Shown here: positions 36,670 to 45,662 of the stretch, one piece after another
Numbering within the stretch: the first letter of the stretch is position 1
Layout of the letters: every line of letters begins with the position of its first letter
From: Novosphingobium sp. Fuku2-ISO-50
GTDB lineage: Bacteria > Pseudomonadota > Alphaproteobacteria > Sphingomonadales > Sphingomonadaceae
Direction of reading: 5' to 3'
Length of the DNA stretch: 64,000 nt
Assembly: GCF_001519055.1 (NCBI RefSeq)
Contig: NZ_KQ954286.1
Coordinates: 552,687-616,686, forward strand
Notes under the pieces: generated by a model
What the model was told of the DNA's origin: nothing
What the model saw: only the letters and a program-made list of their open reading frames with translations
Database searches by the model: none
Program-made: the position numbers and the translations under genes

Positions 36670-37221
36670 TCAATGTTCCTTGTTGAGCATTTTCACCAGT
36701 GCGAGCGTCTGTTCGACATGGCTGTGCCAGTCCATATCGGTATGGGCAAAGGCAATGCGGCCGTCGGGTGTGATCACATAGCTGGTGCGGCTCGCCAATC
36801 CGGTGTTCTTGCCGTCGGCGACGAGCGCGACGTCATAGGCCTTGATCACCTCCGGGCTGGCGCTGGCGACGGTAAACTTGTCCCGGCATTCCATTGTCGA
36901 GAACTTCTGCAGCGACTCGATCGAATCGTTCGACATGCCGACCACGGTTGCCCCGGCCTTGGCGAAATCGGCGCTGGCCTCGGCAAAGGCGTGCGCTTCG
37001 AGCGTGCAGCCGGGGGTAAATGCCTTGGGATAGAAATAGAGAACCACCGCCCCCTTGGCGAGCAGCGCCTTGAGCGAGACGGGCAACGGCTTTCCGCCGA
37101 GCGCCCCTTGTGTGGTGAAATCGGGCGCGGTTGCCCCCACGGCCAGTTCGGCGTGAGCGGCAAGCGGGGCCAGGGCGAGCGAAAGCGCGGCAGCGGCCGC
37201 AGCAAGGCGATGTGGGATCAT
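36670..37221 (-). CDS. Exported Bcp-type peroxiredoxin
   Basis: The ATG at 37221 begins MIPHRLAAAAAALSLALAPLAAHA, a signal peptide with cleavage likely after AHA. The 183-residue product has the AhpC/TSA-Bcp fold: VGATAPDFTTQGALGG, then VVLYFYPKAFTPGCTLEAHAFAE with the peroxidatic Cys near residue 72, and later RTSYVITPDGRIAFAHTDMDWHSHVEQTL. A second Cys is in TMECRDKF. It should reduce hydroperoxides in the periplasm. Most Bcp proteins are cytoplasmic, so the signal peptide is notable but seen elsewhere. It is followed by a strong terminator and then prfB. Confidence 0.88.
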   Translation of the reverse strand: MIPHRLAAAAAALSLALAPLAAHAELAVGATAPDFTTQGALGGKPLPVSLKALLAKGAVVLYFYPKAFTPGCTLEAHAFAEASADFAKAGATVVGMSNDSIESLQKFSTMECRDKFTVASASPEVIKAYDVALVADGKNTGLASRTSYVITPDGRIAFAHTDMDWHSHVEQTLALVKMLNKEH

Positions 37222-37312
37222 GACGCAGACGATACCACAGCCGCGCGCGCTCTCAAGCGGCAAGACGTCCTGCCCAAATCAAGCGCACGCCCCGATCGAT
37301 AGCCCACCTTGA

Positions 37313-39856
37313 TCAATAGACCGTGCCCTGCTCCTCGACGGCATCGCCATCGCTCGAGCCGATCGCCCCGGCGCCGTAGCGCGCGGCATAAGCCTTGCGC
37401 AACGCATCGAGCACCGCCTCGCGCGTCGAGACTTGAAGATCGCGGCTGGTGCGGCGCGGCTCGCTGTCGGGCTTGAACGCTTCCCAGATCACCCCGGCCT
37501 TGGGATCGCGATCGGCCGGCGTGCCTTCGAACACGCGCTTGCCCGAAACACGGTCGATCTTGACCAGCCGGATGCCTTCGGGCGCAGTGAACGGAATCGC
37601 ATGCCATTGGTCGCGCGTGGCCTGGACGAATTGTTTGAAGATCGGCGCGGCGATCCGCCCGCCTTGCGCATAGCCGCCCAGACTGCGCGGCTGATCATAG
37701 CCCATGTAGATCCCGGCGATGATGCGCGGGCTGCCGCCGACGAACCAGACATTGGTCGGCCCCGACGTCGTGCCGGTCTTGCCGAACAGCGGCAAATCGA
37801 GATCGCGCAGACTGGCCGCCGTACCGCGCACGACCACGCCTTCGAGCATGTGTACCACCTGATAGGCCGTGCGCGCGTCGAGCGCCTGGCGTCCGGTCGG
37901 TTTGAAGCGCGGCATCGGCTTGCCGTCCCACTGTGCCATGTTGCACGTGTCGCACGTCCGCTTGTCGGCGCGGAAAATCACTTTGCCGTTGCGGTCCTGG
38001 ACAAAGTCGATGAGCGTCTGGTCATGCAGCCGGCCATGATCGGCAAGCGCGCCATAGGCATTGACCATGCGTGAGACGGTGGTGTCGCCCGCGCCCAGCG
38101 CCATCGACAGATAGGCGGGATAGGCGCCGATCCCGACCGTCTTGATCGTGCGCACGACTTTGTCCATGCCGACATCGTTGGCGATCCGCACGGTCATCAG
38201 GTTGCGCGATTGTTCGAGGCCCCAGCGCATGGTGTGGCTGCCGCCGCCGCCTTCGTCGCCAAAGTTCTTGAAGCATTTCTGCCCCAGTGCCGCGCCCTGA
38301 TAGACGCAGAACGTGCCGTCGAGGACGATCGAGGTCGGCGTCATGCCGTTATCGAGCGCGGTGGCATAGACAAACGGCTTGATGGTCGAGCCGGGCTGAC
38401 GATTGGCCTGGGTCGCGCGATTGAACGAGCCGAGATGCGCATCGAACCCGCCCTGCATGGCAAGTACGCGCCCGTCTTCGGGGTCTTGCACGACCATGCC
38501 GCCCGACACTTCGGGAATGACCCGCAAGGCCCAGTCGGCGCCGCTTGGCGCAACCGCGACGACATCGCCGGGCTTTACCCCGTCGGCCAGGCCGAACACG
38601 CGCCCCGTGCTGCCATCGGCAAAGCCGATGCGCCCCGCCGAGCCTGCCTTTTCGAGAATCGCCCCGACGCGCCAGTCGAGATACCTGATCGCAATATTGC
38701 TGCCGATCAGCTGCCCCTGCCACTGCGCCGGATCGACCGTCGCGATCGGCCCGTGCCAGCCGCGACCGGCGGCATAGCGCATGAGACCGGCACGCAACGA
38801 ATCCTGCGCGGCGGTCTGCAACCGCGTATCGAGCGAGGTGCGCACCCAGAGCCCGCCGGCATAGACGCTGTTGGCGCCATCATCTGCGTTTTCGCCGAAT
38901 GTGTCGATCAACTGGCGCCGCACTTCTTCAAGGAAATAGCCAGCATCGCTGGTGTAATTGTCGGCGCGGCGCTGAACGAGGCCAAGCGGCTGCGCCTTGG
39001 CCTCATCGGCCTGGGCGCGTGTGACATAGCCGTTCTTGACCATCTGATCGAGCACCCAGTTGCGCCGCGACAGAGCCTTGTCGACGGATTTCGCGCGGCC
39101 ATAGGTCTCGGGCGCCTTGGGCAGAATGGCGAGGAAGGCGGCCTCGTTGAGCTTGAGATCGCCGACGTCCTTGTCGAAATAGGCTCGGGCAGCGGCCTGC
39201 ACGCCAAAGCTCTGCCGCCCGAGCGGGATCTCGTTGAGATAGAGCTCCAGAATCTGCTGCTTGGTCAGCACGGATTCGATGCGCAGCGCCAGGACCATTT
39301 CCTTGAGCTTGCGCGTGACCGAATATTCGTTTCCGATCAGAAGGTTCTTGGCAACCTGCTGGGTAATCGTCGATCCGCCCCGCGCACGCGACCCGGTGCC
39401 GAACTTGGTCGCATAATCGACCACGGCGCCCGCCAGCCCCGTCACATCGACGCCGTGATGCTGAAAGAACGATTTGTCTTCGGCCGAGAGGAACGCGCCG
39501 ATCAGCGTCGGCGGAAAATCGACGTAGCGCAGTTGCACCCGCCGTTCGCGCGCATAGGACGAGACGATCTCGCCATTGTCGCCGCGCACCATCGTCGGCA
39601 AAGGCGGCTGATACGTCAGCAACTTGTCGGCGCCGGGCAAGCCACGGATAAACGTGAACCAGGCCACGCCGTAAAGCAGCGCCAGCACCACCACCACGAT
39701 GCCCAGGCGACGCGGCCACCCCTTTGCCGTCAACGCGTGCCAGACACGGGCCGGCCAGCCCGACCCGTAACGGCGAATGCGATAGGTCACGGGCTCAGCG
39801 CCAGAGGAAGGCGTGTCCTGGGGCGGCGTGTCGTCGGGCGGGGTATCGTTGGCCAT
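37313..39856 (-). CDS. mrcA: Penicillin-binding protein 1A
   Basis: The 847-residue bifunctional peptidoglycan synthase has one N-terminal membrane helix (LGIVVVVLALLYGVAWFTF near residues 52-70). The GT51 glycosyltransferase domain contains FLSAEDKSFFQHHGVD with the catalytic Glu near 125, GGSTITQQVAKNLLIGNE and EIPLGRQSFGVQAAARAYFDKDVGDL. The transpeptidase has RQPGSTIKPFVYATALDNG (S-x2-K), HTMRWGLEQSRNLMTVRIA (S-x-N) and LFGKTGTTSGPTNVWFVG (K-T-G). An OB-like insert lies between them. The stop is 62 bases before the amidase gene's end on the same strand, so amidase and PBP1A form a cell-wall pair. Confidence 0.95.
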   Translation of the reverse strand: MANDTPPDDTPPQDTPSSGAEPVTYRIRRYGSGWPARVWHALTAKGWPRRLGIVVVVLALLYGVAWFTFIRGLPGADKLLTYQPPLPTMVRGDNGEIVSSYARERRVQLRYVDFPPTLIGAFLSAEDKSFFQHHGVDVTGLAGAVVDYATKFGTGSRARGGSTITQQVAKNLLIGNEYSVTRKLKEMVLALRIESVLTKQQILELYLNEIPLGRQSFGVQAAARAYFDKDVGDLKLNEAAFLAILPKAPETYGRAKSVDKALSRRNWVLDQMVKNGYVTRAQADEAKAQPLGLVQRRADNYTSDAGYFLEEVRRQLIDTFGENADDGANSVYAGGLWVRTSLDTRLQTAAQDSLRAGLMRYAAGRGWHGPIATVDPAQWQGQLIGSNIAIRYLDWRVGAILEKAGSAGRIGFADGSTGRVFGLADGVKPGDVVAVAPSGADWALRVIPEVSGGMVVQDPEDGRVLAMQGGFDAHLGSFNRATQANRQPGSTIKPFVYATALDNGMTPTSIVLDGTFCVYQGAALGQKCFKNFGDEGGGGSHTMRWGLEQSRNLMTVRIANDVGMDKVVRTIKTVGIGAYPAYLSMALGAGDTTVSRMVNAYGALADHGRLHDQTLIDFVQDRNGKVIFRADKRTCDTCNMAQWDGKPMPRFKPTGRQALDARTAYQVVHMLEGVVVRGTAASLRDLDLPLFGKTGTTSGPTNVWFVGGSPRIIAGIYMGYDQPRSLGGYAQGGRIAAPIFKQFVQATRDQWHAIPFTAPEGIRLVKIDRVSGKRVFEGTPADRDPKAGVIWEAFKPDSEPRRTSRDLQVSTREAVLDALRKAYAARYGAGAIGSSDGDAVEEQGTVY

Positions 39857-39918
39857 CGTGCCGGGGCTTTAGAGCACGATGCGCGTTTTGGAAATCGCAC
39901 AAGTTGCGCGCGGCTGCA

Positions 39919-40839
39919 TCATGCCCCGCCCCCACCGGCCAGAAAGATCTCGATCGCATGGGCCACAGCCCTGCCGAACCCGTCGCGCCAGGGCCGCGAC
40001 GTCATGGCGCGAACATCGGCGGGATTGCTGACATAGCCCGCTTCGAGCAGCGCAGAGGGCAAATCGAGCGATTTCAGCACGACAAATGCCGCCTGTTGCA
40101 GCGGGACATCGCGAAACCGCATATGCCCTTCGCCTTCGCGCCGGATCAGCGCGGCAAAATCCTGCGAATTGCGCCGCATGCGCTGTTGCGACAAGTCGAC
40201 AAGAAATTGCGAGACGGCATCGTCCTTGCCGTCAAGCGAGACGCCGTTGATCGTATCGACGCGGTTTTCGCGCGCCGCCACCGCGTCGGCGAGCGCGCCG
40301 GAGCCCGTATCCGACAGCGTATAGACCGTTGCCCCCGCCGCGTCCGGCGCATCGGCCGCATCAGCGTGGATCGACAGGAACACGTCGGCATGAAGCCGCC
40401 GGGCCATCCCGGACCGTTCCGACAAGGCGAGAAAGCGGTCGTCGCTGCGCGTCAGGGCCACGCGCACATGCCCATCCGCCAACAGCGCATCGCGCACGGC
40501 CAAAGCCAGCGCCAGCGTCAGCGTCTTTTCATGTTCGCCGCCCGGCCCGCTGGCCCCGGGATCGTGCCCGCCATGCCCGGCATCGATCACCACCAGCGGA
40601 CGGCTGGCATCGGCAGGCCCTTCGACCGGCGGCAGCCCGATTGCGCCCCGGCCATCGGGCAGTGCAATCCGCACGACATAGGCCGGCATGCCGCCGCGCC
40701 CCGCGATTTCAAACCGCAGCCATGCCCCAAGCACCGCCAGCGTCAGGGCAAAACCGGCCATGATCGCGCCGGCCCAAAGCAAGCGCACCCAATCGCCGCT
40801 GCGCCGCGCCCCCCTGTCATTGCGTGCCGACACATCCAT
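39919..40839 (-). CDS. amiC: N-acetylmuramoyl-L-alanine amidase (Amidase_3)
   Basis: ATG 40839 (MDVSARNDRGARRSGDW) gives 306 residues; the longer frame to 40887 is less likely. A transmembrane or signal segment (LLWAGAIMAGFALTLAVLGAWL near residues 18-39) targets it to the periplasm. The zinc amidase domain shows VVIDAGHGGHDPGASGPGGEHEK (first His), VFLSIHADAAD (third ligand region) and SLDLPSALLEAGYVSNPADV with the catalytic Glu. It cleaves the amide bond between MurNAc and the stem peptide, usually for daughter-cell separation. I see no AMIN domain, which is compatible with the short N-terminal region. Confidence 0.9.
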   Translation of the reverse strand: MDVSARNDRGARRSGDWVRLLWAGAIMAGFALTLAVLGAWLRFEIAGRGGMPAYVVRIALPDGRGAIGLPPVEGPADASRPLVVIDAGHGGHDPGASGPGGEHEKTLTLALALAVRDALLADGHVRVALTRSDDRFLALSERSGMARRLHADVFLSIHADAADAPDAAGATVYTLSDTGSGALADAVAARENRVDTINGVSLDGKDDAVSQFLVDLSQQRMRRNSQDFAALIRREGEGHMRFRDVPLQQAAFVVLKSLDLPSALLEAGYVSNPADVRAMTSRPWRDGFGRAVAHAIEIFLAGGGGA

Positions 40840-41578
40840 CTGGCAACCGTGATCTTTGCGCTTGTGGCCTCGTTCGGCCGGTTCCATCCCGATTTGCCAT
40901 TAACCCTTCCGGAGAGCCTTGCGCCAGCCCATTGCCCAAACCACCCTAAAAAAAGCGGCCGCCCACAAAAAAAGCCGCCGATCCGGCTAAAAAGGCGCAA
41001 TTGTTTTAATTGCCGCTTTGCAATTGCAATGCTAGCACCCCACATACCGGAGAATGCCAGCACCGGCACCAGTCGCGCCTTGCTGCGGAATGCATGCCTT
41101 TTGCGTGCACGATGCAAACCTATCAAGCAAGGCTGGCGAGAGAGGGCCGTTGGCAGGACGAACCGGTTGAAAATGCGGGAAAAGGCGGCATAATTTTTTG
41201 CCCCTCCCCCCCGCCAGAGGTTGATGCCGATAATGACGAGCCGAATTTCCAGCCTGACGAAGCGCCCCATGGGGGCCTTTCGCGGTTGGTCAAAATGCGG
41301 CTCCCCCCATCATGGCCGTGCAGGATTTGACCTTGCTGGTCTTTTTATCGTTGGGCTTGCGCGCTTGTCGCCGCGCATCGTCATTTCGGCAGATTCACGC
41401 CAACCGCCGCCGGGCGGCGAGCATTCGGGGCCTTGGGCCCCGCTCGTAACCGGCAAACCCGCATTCGCGAACCGCCCAGCCGGCAGCTACCGCTGCCCGG
41501 CTGGCGCACGCGCCACCGCAATGAACCGCGCCCAGTTCCCGGGATCCGTCCCGCGGCCGCGCGGCTGGAGATTATGTA
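40840..41578. other. 739-bp divergent intergenic region between amiC and rne
   Basis: No gene is supported here. It holds an AT-rich patch (about 40945-41040) with A-tracts, a GCAATT/AATTGC inverted repeat and a 12-bp perfect palindrome TTGCAATTGCAA (41018-41029). It then contains a GC-rich part with strong stem-loops close to rne (listed separately). It must carry the amiC and rne promoters. I cannot place them convincingly. Confidence 0.6.
41418..41506 (+). promoter_or_regulatory. Two strong stem-loops in the rne 5' leader
   Basis: Stem one is CGGGGCC-TTG-GGCCCCG (41426-41442), extended by CGAG/CTCG (41418-41421 and 41443-41446). Stem two pairs 41473-41487 with 41492-41506 (CGCC, AGCCGG and CAGC blocks with single-base bulges) around a TACC loop. 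They lie 72 bases and more before the rne ATG. E. coli rne is autoregulated through 5' UTR hairpins cut by RNase E; these are positional analogues (inference). Confidence 0.5.
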
Positions 41579-44407
41579 ATGACCACGCGCATGCTTATCG
41601 ATGCGCGCCACCAGGAAGAAACCCGGGTGGCGGTGCTAACAGGCAACCGGATTGAAGAATTCGATTTCGAGTCTGCCGATCACAAACAGATCAAGGGCAA
41701 TATCTACCTTGCCAAGGTAACCAGGGTTGAGCCATCGCTTCAGGCCGCATTCGTGGACTTTGGCGGAAATCGTCATGGCTTTCTTGCGTTCAGCGAGATC
41801 CATCCCGACTATTACCAGATCCCCAAGGAAGACCGCGAAGCCCTGCTCGCCGAAGAGGCGCGTCATGCCGAGGCCGAGGCCGCGCTGCGCGCCGCCGACG
41901 AGGATGAAGATGACGAATTCGAAGATGGCGGCTTTGAGGGCAGCGATCCGTTCGACGATGCCGACGGCGTAACCGAAGTCGACAACGCCGGCACCGGCCA
42001 GGTTGCGACCATCGAAGGCGGCGTGATAGAAAACGGCGACGACGCCGAAAACGAAGACGCCGAAGGCGAAGGCAGCGAAAGCGACGGGGGGCAGCGCCGT
42101 GGGCGCGGCCGTCGGCGCCAGAGCCGGGGTCAGGCCAAGGAAGCCGACGAACTGCGCGCAAGCCGTCTGGCGCTGCGCCGCCGCTACAAGATCCAGGACG
42201 TGATCCAGCGCCGTCAGGTGCTGCTGGTCCAGGTGGTCAAGGAAGAACGCGGCAACAAGGGCGCCGCGCTGACCACCTATCTCAGCCTCGCCGGCCGCTA
42301 TTGCGTGCTGATGCCCAATTCCAGCCATGGCGGCGGGATCAGCCGCAAGATCAATTCGTCGGCCGATCGCAAGCGGCTCAAGACGATCATCTCGGAAATG
42401 GCGCTGCCCAAGACGATGAGCTGCATCGTGCGCACCGCCGGGCTCCAGCGCACCAAGACCGAGATCAAGCGCGACTTCGACTACCTCGCCCGGCTGTGGG
42501 ACGAAATCCGCGAAAACACGCTGGTTGCAAGCGCGCCCGCGCTGATCCATTCGGACAGCGATCTGGTCAAGCGCGCCATCCGCGACATCTATAACCGCGA
42601 AATCGAAGAGGTCGTGGTCGAAGGCGAAGCGGGCTATCGCGCCGCCAAGGATTTCATGAAGCTGCTGATGCCGAGCCACGCCAAGCGGGTAAAGCAATAT
42701 GCCGACCCGGTCCCGCTGTTCCAGCGCTATGGCGCCGAAGATCAATTGACCGCAATGTACGATCCCGTGGTCCAGCTGCGCAGCGGCGGCTATCTCGTGA
42801 TCAACCCGACCGAAGCGCTGGTGTCGATCGACATCAACTCGGGCCGGTCGACCAAGGAACTCGGGATCGAGGCGACCGCGCTGTCGACCAATCTCGAAGC
42901 GGCGCGCGAAATCGCCCGTCAGTTGCGCCTGCGCGACATGGCCGGGCTTGTCGTCATCGACTTCATCGACATGGAATACGGATCGAACGTCCGCAAAGTC
43001 GAAAAGGCGATGAAGGACGCGCTCAAGGACGACCGCGCGCGCATTCAGGTCGGGCGGATTTCGGGCTTTGGCCTGATGGAAATGAGCCGTCAGCGGCTGC
43101 GTACCGGGGTACTCGAAGCGACCACCCGCGCCTGCCCGCATTGTGACGGGTCGGGGCTGGTGCGGACGGCATCGTCCGCCGGGCTGTCAGCGCTGCGCAT
43201 GATCGAAGACGAAGCCGCCAAGGGCAAGGGCAGCGTCATCACGCTCTATGCCAGCCAGGAAGCGGCGATCTATGTGCTCAATGCCAAGCGTACCGATCTG
43301 GCCGAGATCGAGGCGCGCTATGGCGTCGTGGTCGAAGTGATCCCCGAAGGCGAAAACGAAGGCGCCAAGATGCGCGTCGCATCGCGCGGGCCGCGCCCCG
43401 AATTCATCCCCCGCTTCGAACCGATCGTCGAGCCCGTCGAAGACGATCTGATCGAGGAAGAAGACGAAATCGAGGAAGAGGAAGAGGCCGAACGCGAGCC
43501 CGCGCGCGAACCGCGCGAACCGCGCGAAGCCGCTGACAACGGCGAAGGTGGCAACCGGCGCAAACGCCGTCGCCGTCGGCGCGGTCGCAACCGCGACCAG
43601 CGTGATGACGAAGGCGCAGCGGAAGCCGACGCAACCGCCGAAGGCGACGAACCGGGCGAAGCCGACGACTCCGGCGACGAAGCAGCGGGTAGCGACGCCG
43701 AAGACGCGGGCGAAGGCCTTGGCGAAAACGGGGGCGAAAACGGGGGCGAAAACGGGGGCGAAGGCCGCCGCAAGCGTCGCCGCCGTAACCGCCGTCGTCG
43801 CAACCGCGACGGCAGTGATGCAGATAGCGCAGCCGATGCAGGCGAAGCGGGCGCAGACGACACCGACGACGCCAACACGCACGAGGCCGCTCCGGCCGAA
43901 GCCGTCGTTGACGTCGTTGTCGAACCTGCGCCGGAAATCGCCGAGCCGGTTGAGGCCGAAGCCAAGCCAAAGCCCAAGCGCAGCCGGCGCAAGAAGGCCG
44001 ATGTGACCGCCGAAGCCGCGCCCGAAGCGGCCGAAACGCCCATTGCGGTCGCGCCGGTCGAAGCCGAGCCCGCAGCCGAAGCACCGGTCAAGCCCAAGCG
44101 CACGCGCCGCAAGAAGGCCGATGTCGAAGCCGAAGCAGCCGCGCCGGTCGAGGCCCAGCCTGAGGCCGAGGCCCAGCCTGCAGCCGAAGCACCGGCCAAG
44201 CCCAAGCGCACGCGCCGCAAGAAGGCCGATGTCGAAGCCCCATCCGAACCTGCAGCCCCATCCGAACCTGCAGCAGCGTCCGAACCCGCAGCGGCGGTCG
44301 ACGCCACCGCGGCAGATGCCCCTGCGGACGCCTCGTCCGAGGATGCCGGCAGCGATGAAGCGGGAACGCCCCGTCGCGGCTGGTGGCAGCGCACGTTCGG
44401 CGCGTGA
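41579..44407 (+). CDS. rne: Ribonuclease E
   Basis: The 942-residue endoribonuclease organises the RNA degradosome. The N-terminal RNase H-like/S1 region (MTTRMLIDARHQEETRVAVLTGNRIEEFDFES, then IYLAKVTRVEPSLQAAFVDFGG) is interrupted at about residues 80-200 by an acidic insertion followed by RGRGRRRQSRGQ, as in other alphaproteobacteria. Catalytic Asp residues lie in VSIDINSGRSTKE and VVIDFIDMEYG; the zinc-link motif ACPHCDGSG is near residue 518. From about 620 the tail is disordered, acidic and Arg/Lys-rich, with three KPKR(S/T)RRKKADV patches likely to bind RNA, and ends RRGWWQRTFGA. ATG 41579 follows CTGGAG. A long structured leader precedes it. Confidence 0.96.
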   Translation: MTTRMLIDARHQEETRVAVLTGNRIEEFDFESADHKQIKGNIYLAKVTRVEPSLQAAFVDFGGNRHGFLAFSEIHPDYYQIPKEDREALLAEEARHAEAEAALRAADEDEDDEFEDGGFEGSDPFDDADGVTEVDNAGTGQVATIEGGVIENGDDAENEDAEGEGSESDGGQRRGRGRRRQSRGQAKEADELRASRLALRRRYKIQDVIQRRQVLLVQVVKEERGNKGAALTTYLSLAGRYCVLMPNSSHGGGISRKINSSADRKRLKTIISEMALPKTMSCIVRTAGLQRTKTEIKRDFDYLARLWDEIRENTLVASAPALIHSDSDLVKRAIRDIYNREIEEVVVEGEAGYRAAKDFMKLLMPSHAKRVKQYADPVPLFQRYGAEDQLTAMYDPVVQLRSGGYLVINPTEALVSIDINSGRSTKELGIEATALSTNLEAAREIARQLRLRDMAGLVVIDFIDMEYGSNVRKVEKAMKDALKDDRARIQVGRISGFGLMEMSRQRLRTGVLEATTRACPHCDGSGLVRTASSAGLSALRMIEDEAAKGKGSVITLYASQEAAIYVLNAKRTDLAEIEARYGVVVEVIPEGENEGAKMRVASRGPRPEFIPRFEPIVEPVEDDLIEEEDEIEEEEEAEREPAREPREPREAADNGEGGNRRKRRRRRRGRNRDQRDDEGAAEADATAEGDEPGEADDSGDEAAGSDAEDAGEGLGENGGENGGENGGEGRRKRRRRNRRRRNRDGSDADSAADAGEAGADDTDDANTHEAAPAEAVVDVVVEPAPEIAEPVEAEAKPKPKRSRRKKADVTAEAAPEAAETPIAVAPVEAEPAAEAPVKPKRTRRKKADVEAEAAAPVEAQPEAEAQPAAEAPAKPKRTRRKKADVEAPSEPAAPSEPAAASEPAAAVDATAADAPADASSEDAGSDEAGTPRRGWWQRTFGA
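43721..43756. repeat. Three tandem 12-bp units inside rne
   Basis: GGCGAAAACGGG is repeated three times exactly, encoding GENGGENGGENG in the disordered tail of RNase E. It keeps frame, so copy-number changes would alter length without truncation. Confidence 0.9.
44072..44239. repeat. Near-identical 60-bp direct repeats in the rne tail
   Basis: Segments 44072-44131 and 44180-44239 match at 59 of 60 bases (108-bp offset) and encode AEAP(V/A)KPKRTRRKKADVEA. A more diverged third copy with KPKRSRRKKADV lies near 43969-44004. Confidence 0.85.
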
Positions 44408-44417
44408 TCGAGGATAG

Positions 44418-44450
44418 TCCCGCCCGCCGACCGAACGGTCGCGGGCGGGA
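44418..44450. terminator. Long GC hairpin after rne
   Basis: TCCCGCCCG (44418-44426) pairs with CGGGCGGGA (44442-44450), and an inner CGACC-GAAC-GGTCG hairpin continues the stem. No T tract follows, so it may stabilise the rne 3' end rather than terminate. It lies between rne and the nitrilase gene, 27 bases before its ATG. Confidence 0.5.
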
Positions 44451-44477
44451 TCGTCCGATCTGCAAAGGCTCGCCCTC

Positions 44478-45284
44478 ATGACCGCACCACGCCGCCCGTT
44501 CACGCTTGCCGTATGGCAGCAACCCGGCCTGTGCGGACAACCGGATGCGATGATCGACCGGCTTGCCGCATTGCTCGACAGCGGAGTGCTGGGCGGTGTC
44601 GACCTCCTGTTGCTGCCGGAACTTTGGACCAGCGGCTATTTCGACACCCCTGCGGTTACCGCCGCCAGCGAACCGGCTGACGGCCCATGGCAGGCGCGCA
44701 TGGCGACGCTCGCCCGCCGCCATGGCCTGGCCTTGGCCTATGGCTACCCCGAACTCGCTCCCGATCAGGTACGCTACAACAGCGTCCGCCTGATCGACGC
44801 CGAGGGGGAAACTTTGCTGGCCTATCGCAAAGTCAATCTGTGGGGCGATTACGAGCGGGCGCTGTTTGCCGCCGGAGACACGGCCAGCGCAATCGCGCAC
44901 TTGCACGGCTGGCGCATCGGCTTTTCGATCTGTTACGACACCGAATATCCCGAAACGCTGCGCGATCTCGCCTTGCGCGGAGCGGATCTGGTCCTCGCAC
45001 CGACCGCAGTCGGGGCCGAATTCCCGCTGATTGCCGAAGCGGTGATCCGCGTCCGCGCGCTTGAAAACGGGCTATGGCTGGCCTTTGCCAACCGATCGGG
45101 CGAAGAATACGGTTATCGCTTCGATGGGCAATCGGCGATCGTCGGTCCCGACGGCCTCGTCCGCGCCCGCGCCGCCGATGACGAAGGCCTGCTGATCACG
45201 ACGCTCGATCCCGGAGCCATCGCCGCCGCGCGCGCCGCCACGCCCTATCTTCACGACATGCGCTGGGCCGCGCCCGAACTTTAG
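44478..45284 (+). CDS. Carbon-nitrogen hydrolase (nitrilase superfamily)
   Basis: The 268-residue enzyme carries the Glu-Lys-Cys triad of the superfamily: LLLPELWTSGYFD (Glu near residue 48), LAYRKVNLWGDYERALF (Lys near 117) and GWRIGFSICYDTEYPETLRDLALRGADLVLAPTA (Cys near 151). It hydrolyses or transfers amide C-N bonds; members include omega-amidases, aliphatic amidases and N-carbamoyl hydrolases. The length and the C-Y-D-T-E-Y-P pattern fit class 5/9-10 amidases rather than true nitrilases. The substrate is unknown. It starts at ATG 44478, 70 bases after rne. Confidence 0.88.
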   Translation: MTAPRRPFTLAVWQQPGLCGQPDAMIDRLAALLDSGVLGGVDLLLLPELWTSGYFDTPAVTAASEPADGPWQARMATLARRHGLALAYGYPELAPDQVRYNSVRLIDAEGETLLAYRKVNLWGDYERALFAAGDTASAIAHLHGWRIGFSICYDTEYPETLRDLALRGADLVLAPTAVGAEFPLIAEAVIRVRALENGLWLAFANRSGEEYGYRFDGQSAIVGPDGLVRARAADDEGLLITTLDPGAIAAARAATPYLHDMRWAAPEL

Positions 45285-45524
45285 CGGCAACGCGACTCCA
45301 GCGATGATTTCCAACAAAACGTGGTTTCCGGTCAATCAACCGCGCTGGTCAAATTCTCCTTAACGCGATGCGTTCACTTTTGGTTTTGCAAAGGCCTGCC
45401 CGTCTCGTCAGACGGCTGACCAGCGCACCCTGCCGCGTCGTTCCCGCGCGTTCTCTGGCACGCGAGATCGAAGCCAATGGGCGAAGCCGATGGTTATTCA
45501 CGCGATCGCATGCACGCCTTCCCT

Positions 45525-45662
45525 CGTGGCGCCCCCACGCGTGACTGATCACCGGAATCCCTGGATCCTGCCCGTCCCCCCGGAGCGGGCTCGCGCGGCG
45601 GGTGAACGACATGCGGCGCCGGTCTGTCCGCGACAGCCTCCGACGGTCGGCGCCGCCTTTTT
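45525..45662 (+). ncRNA. Structured segment ending in an intrinsic terminator, before sdhB
   Basis: The 564-bp gap between the nitrilase and sdhB has no supported gene. Its central part folds into successive hairpins: CGTGG/CCACG (near 45525-45540), GCCCGTCC/GGAGCGGGC (near 45571-45592) and GCGGCGCC (45613-45620) with GGCGCCGC (45649-45656), which encloses CTGTC-CGC-GACAG and is followed by CTTTTT. The last is a convincing terminator. Either it ends a small RNA, or it attenuates transcription into sdhB 187 bases downstream. Confidence 0.4.
45613..45662 (+). terminator. Intrinsic terminator upstream of sdhB
   Basis: An 8-bp all-GC stem (45613-45620 with 45649-45656) is followed by C and five Ts (45658-45662). 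The 28-nt loop contains its own 5-bp hairpin at 45624-45636. No protein gene ends nearby; the nitrilase stop is 328 bases upstream. Confidence 0.7.

Noticed and set aside
41270..41290. GCCCC-ATG-GGGGC hairpin followed by CTTTCG as a terminator in the rne leader
   Set aside because: Stem is only five base pairs and the T run is short; not convincing.
43969..44290. CRISPR-like repeat array
   Set aside because: The repeats are in-frame coding repeats of the RNase E tail with no unique spacers of regular size.
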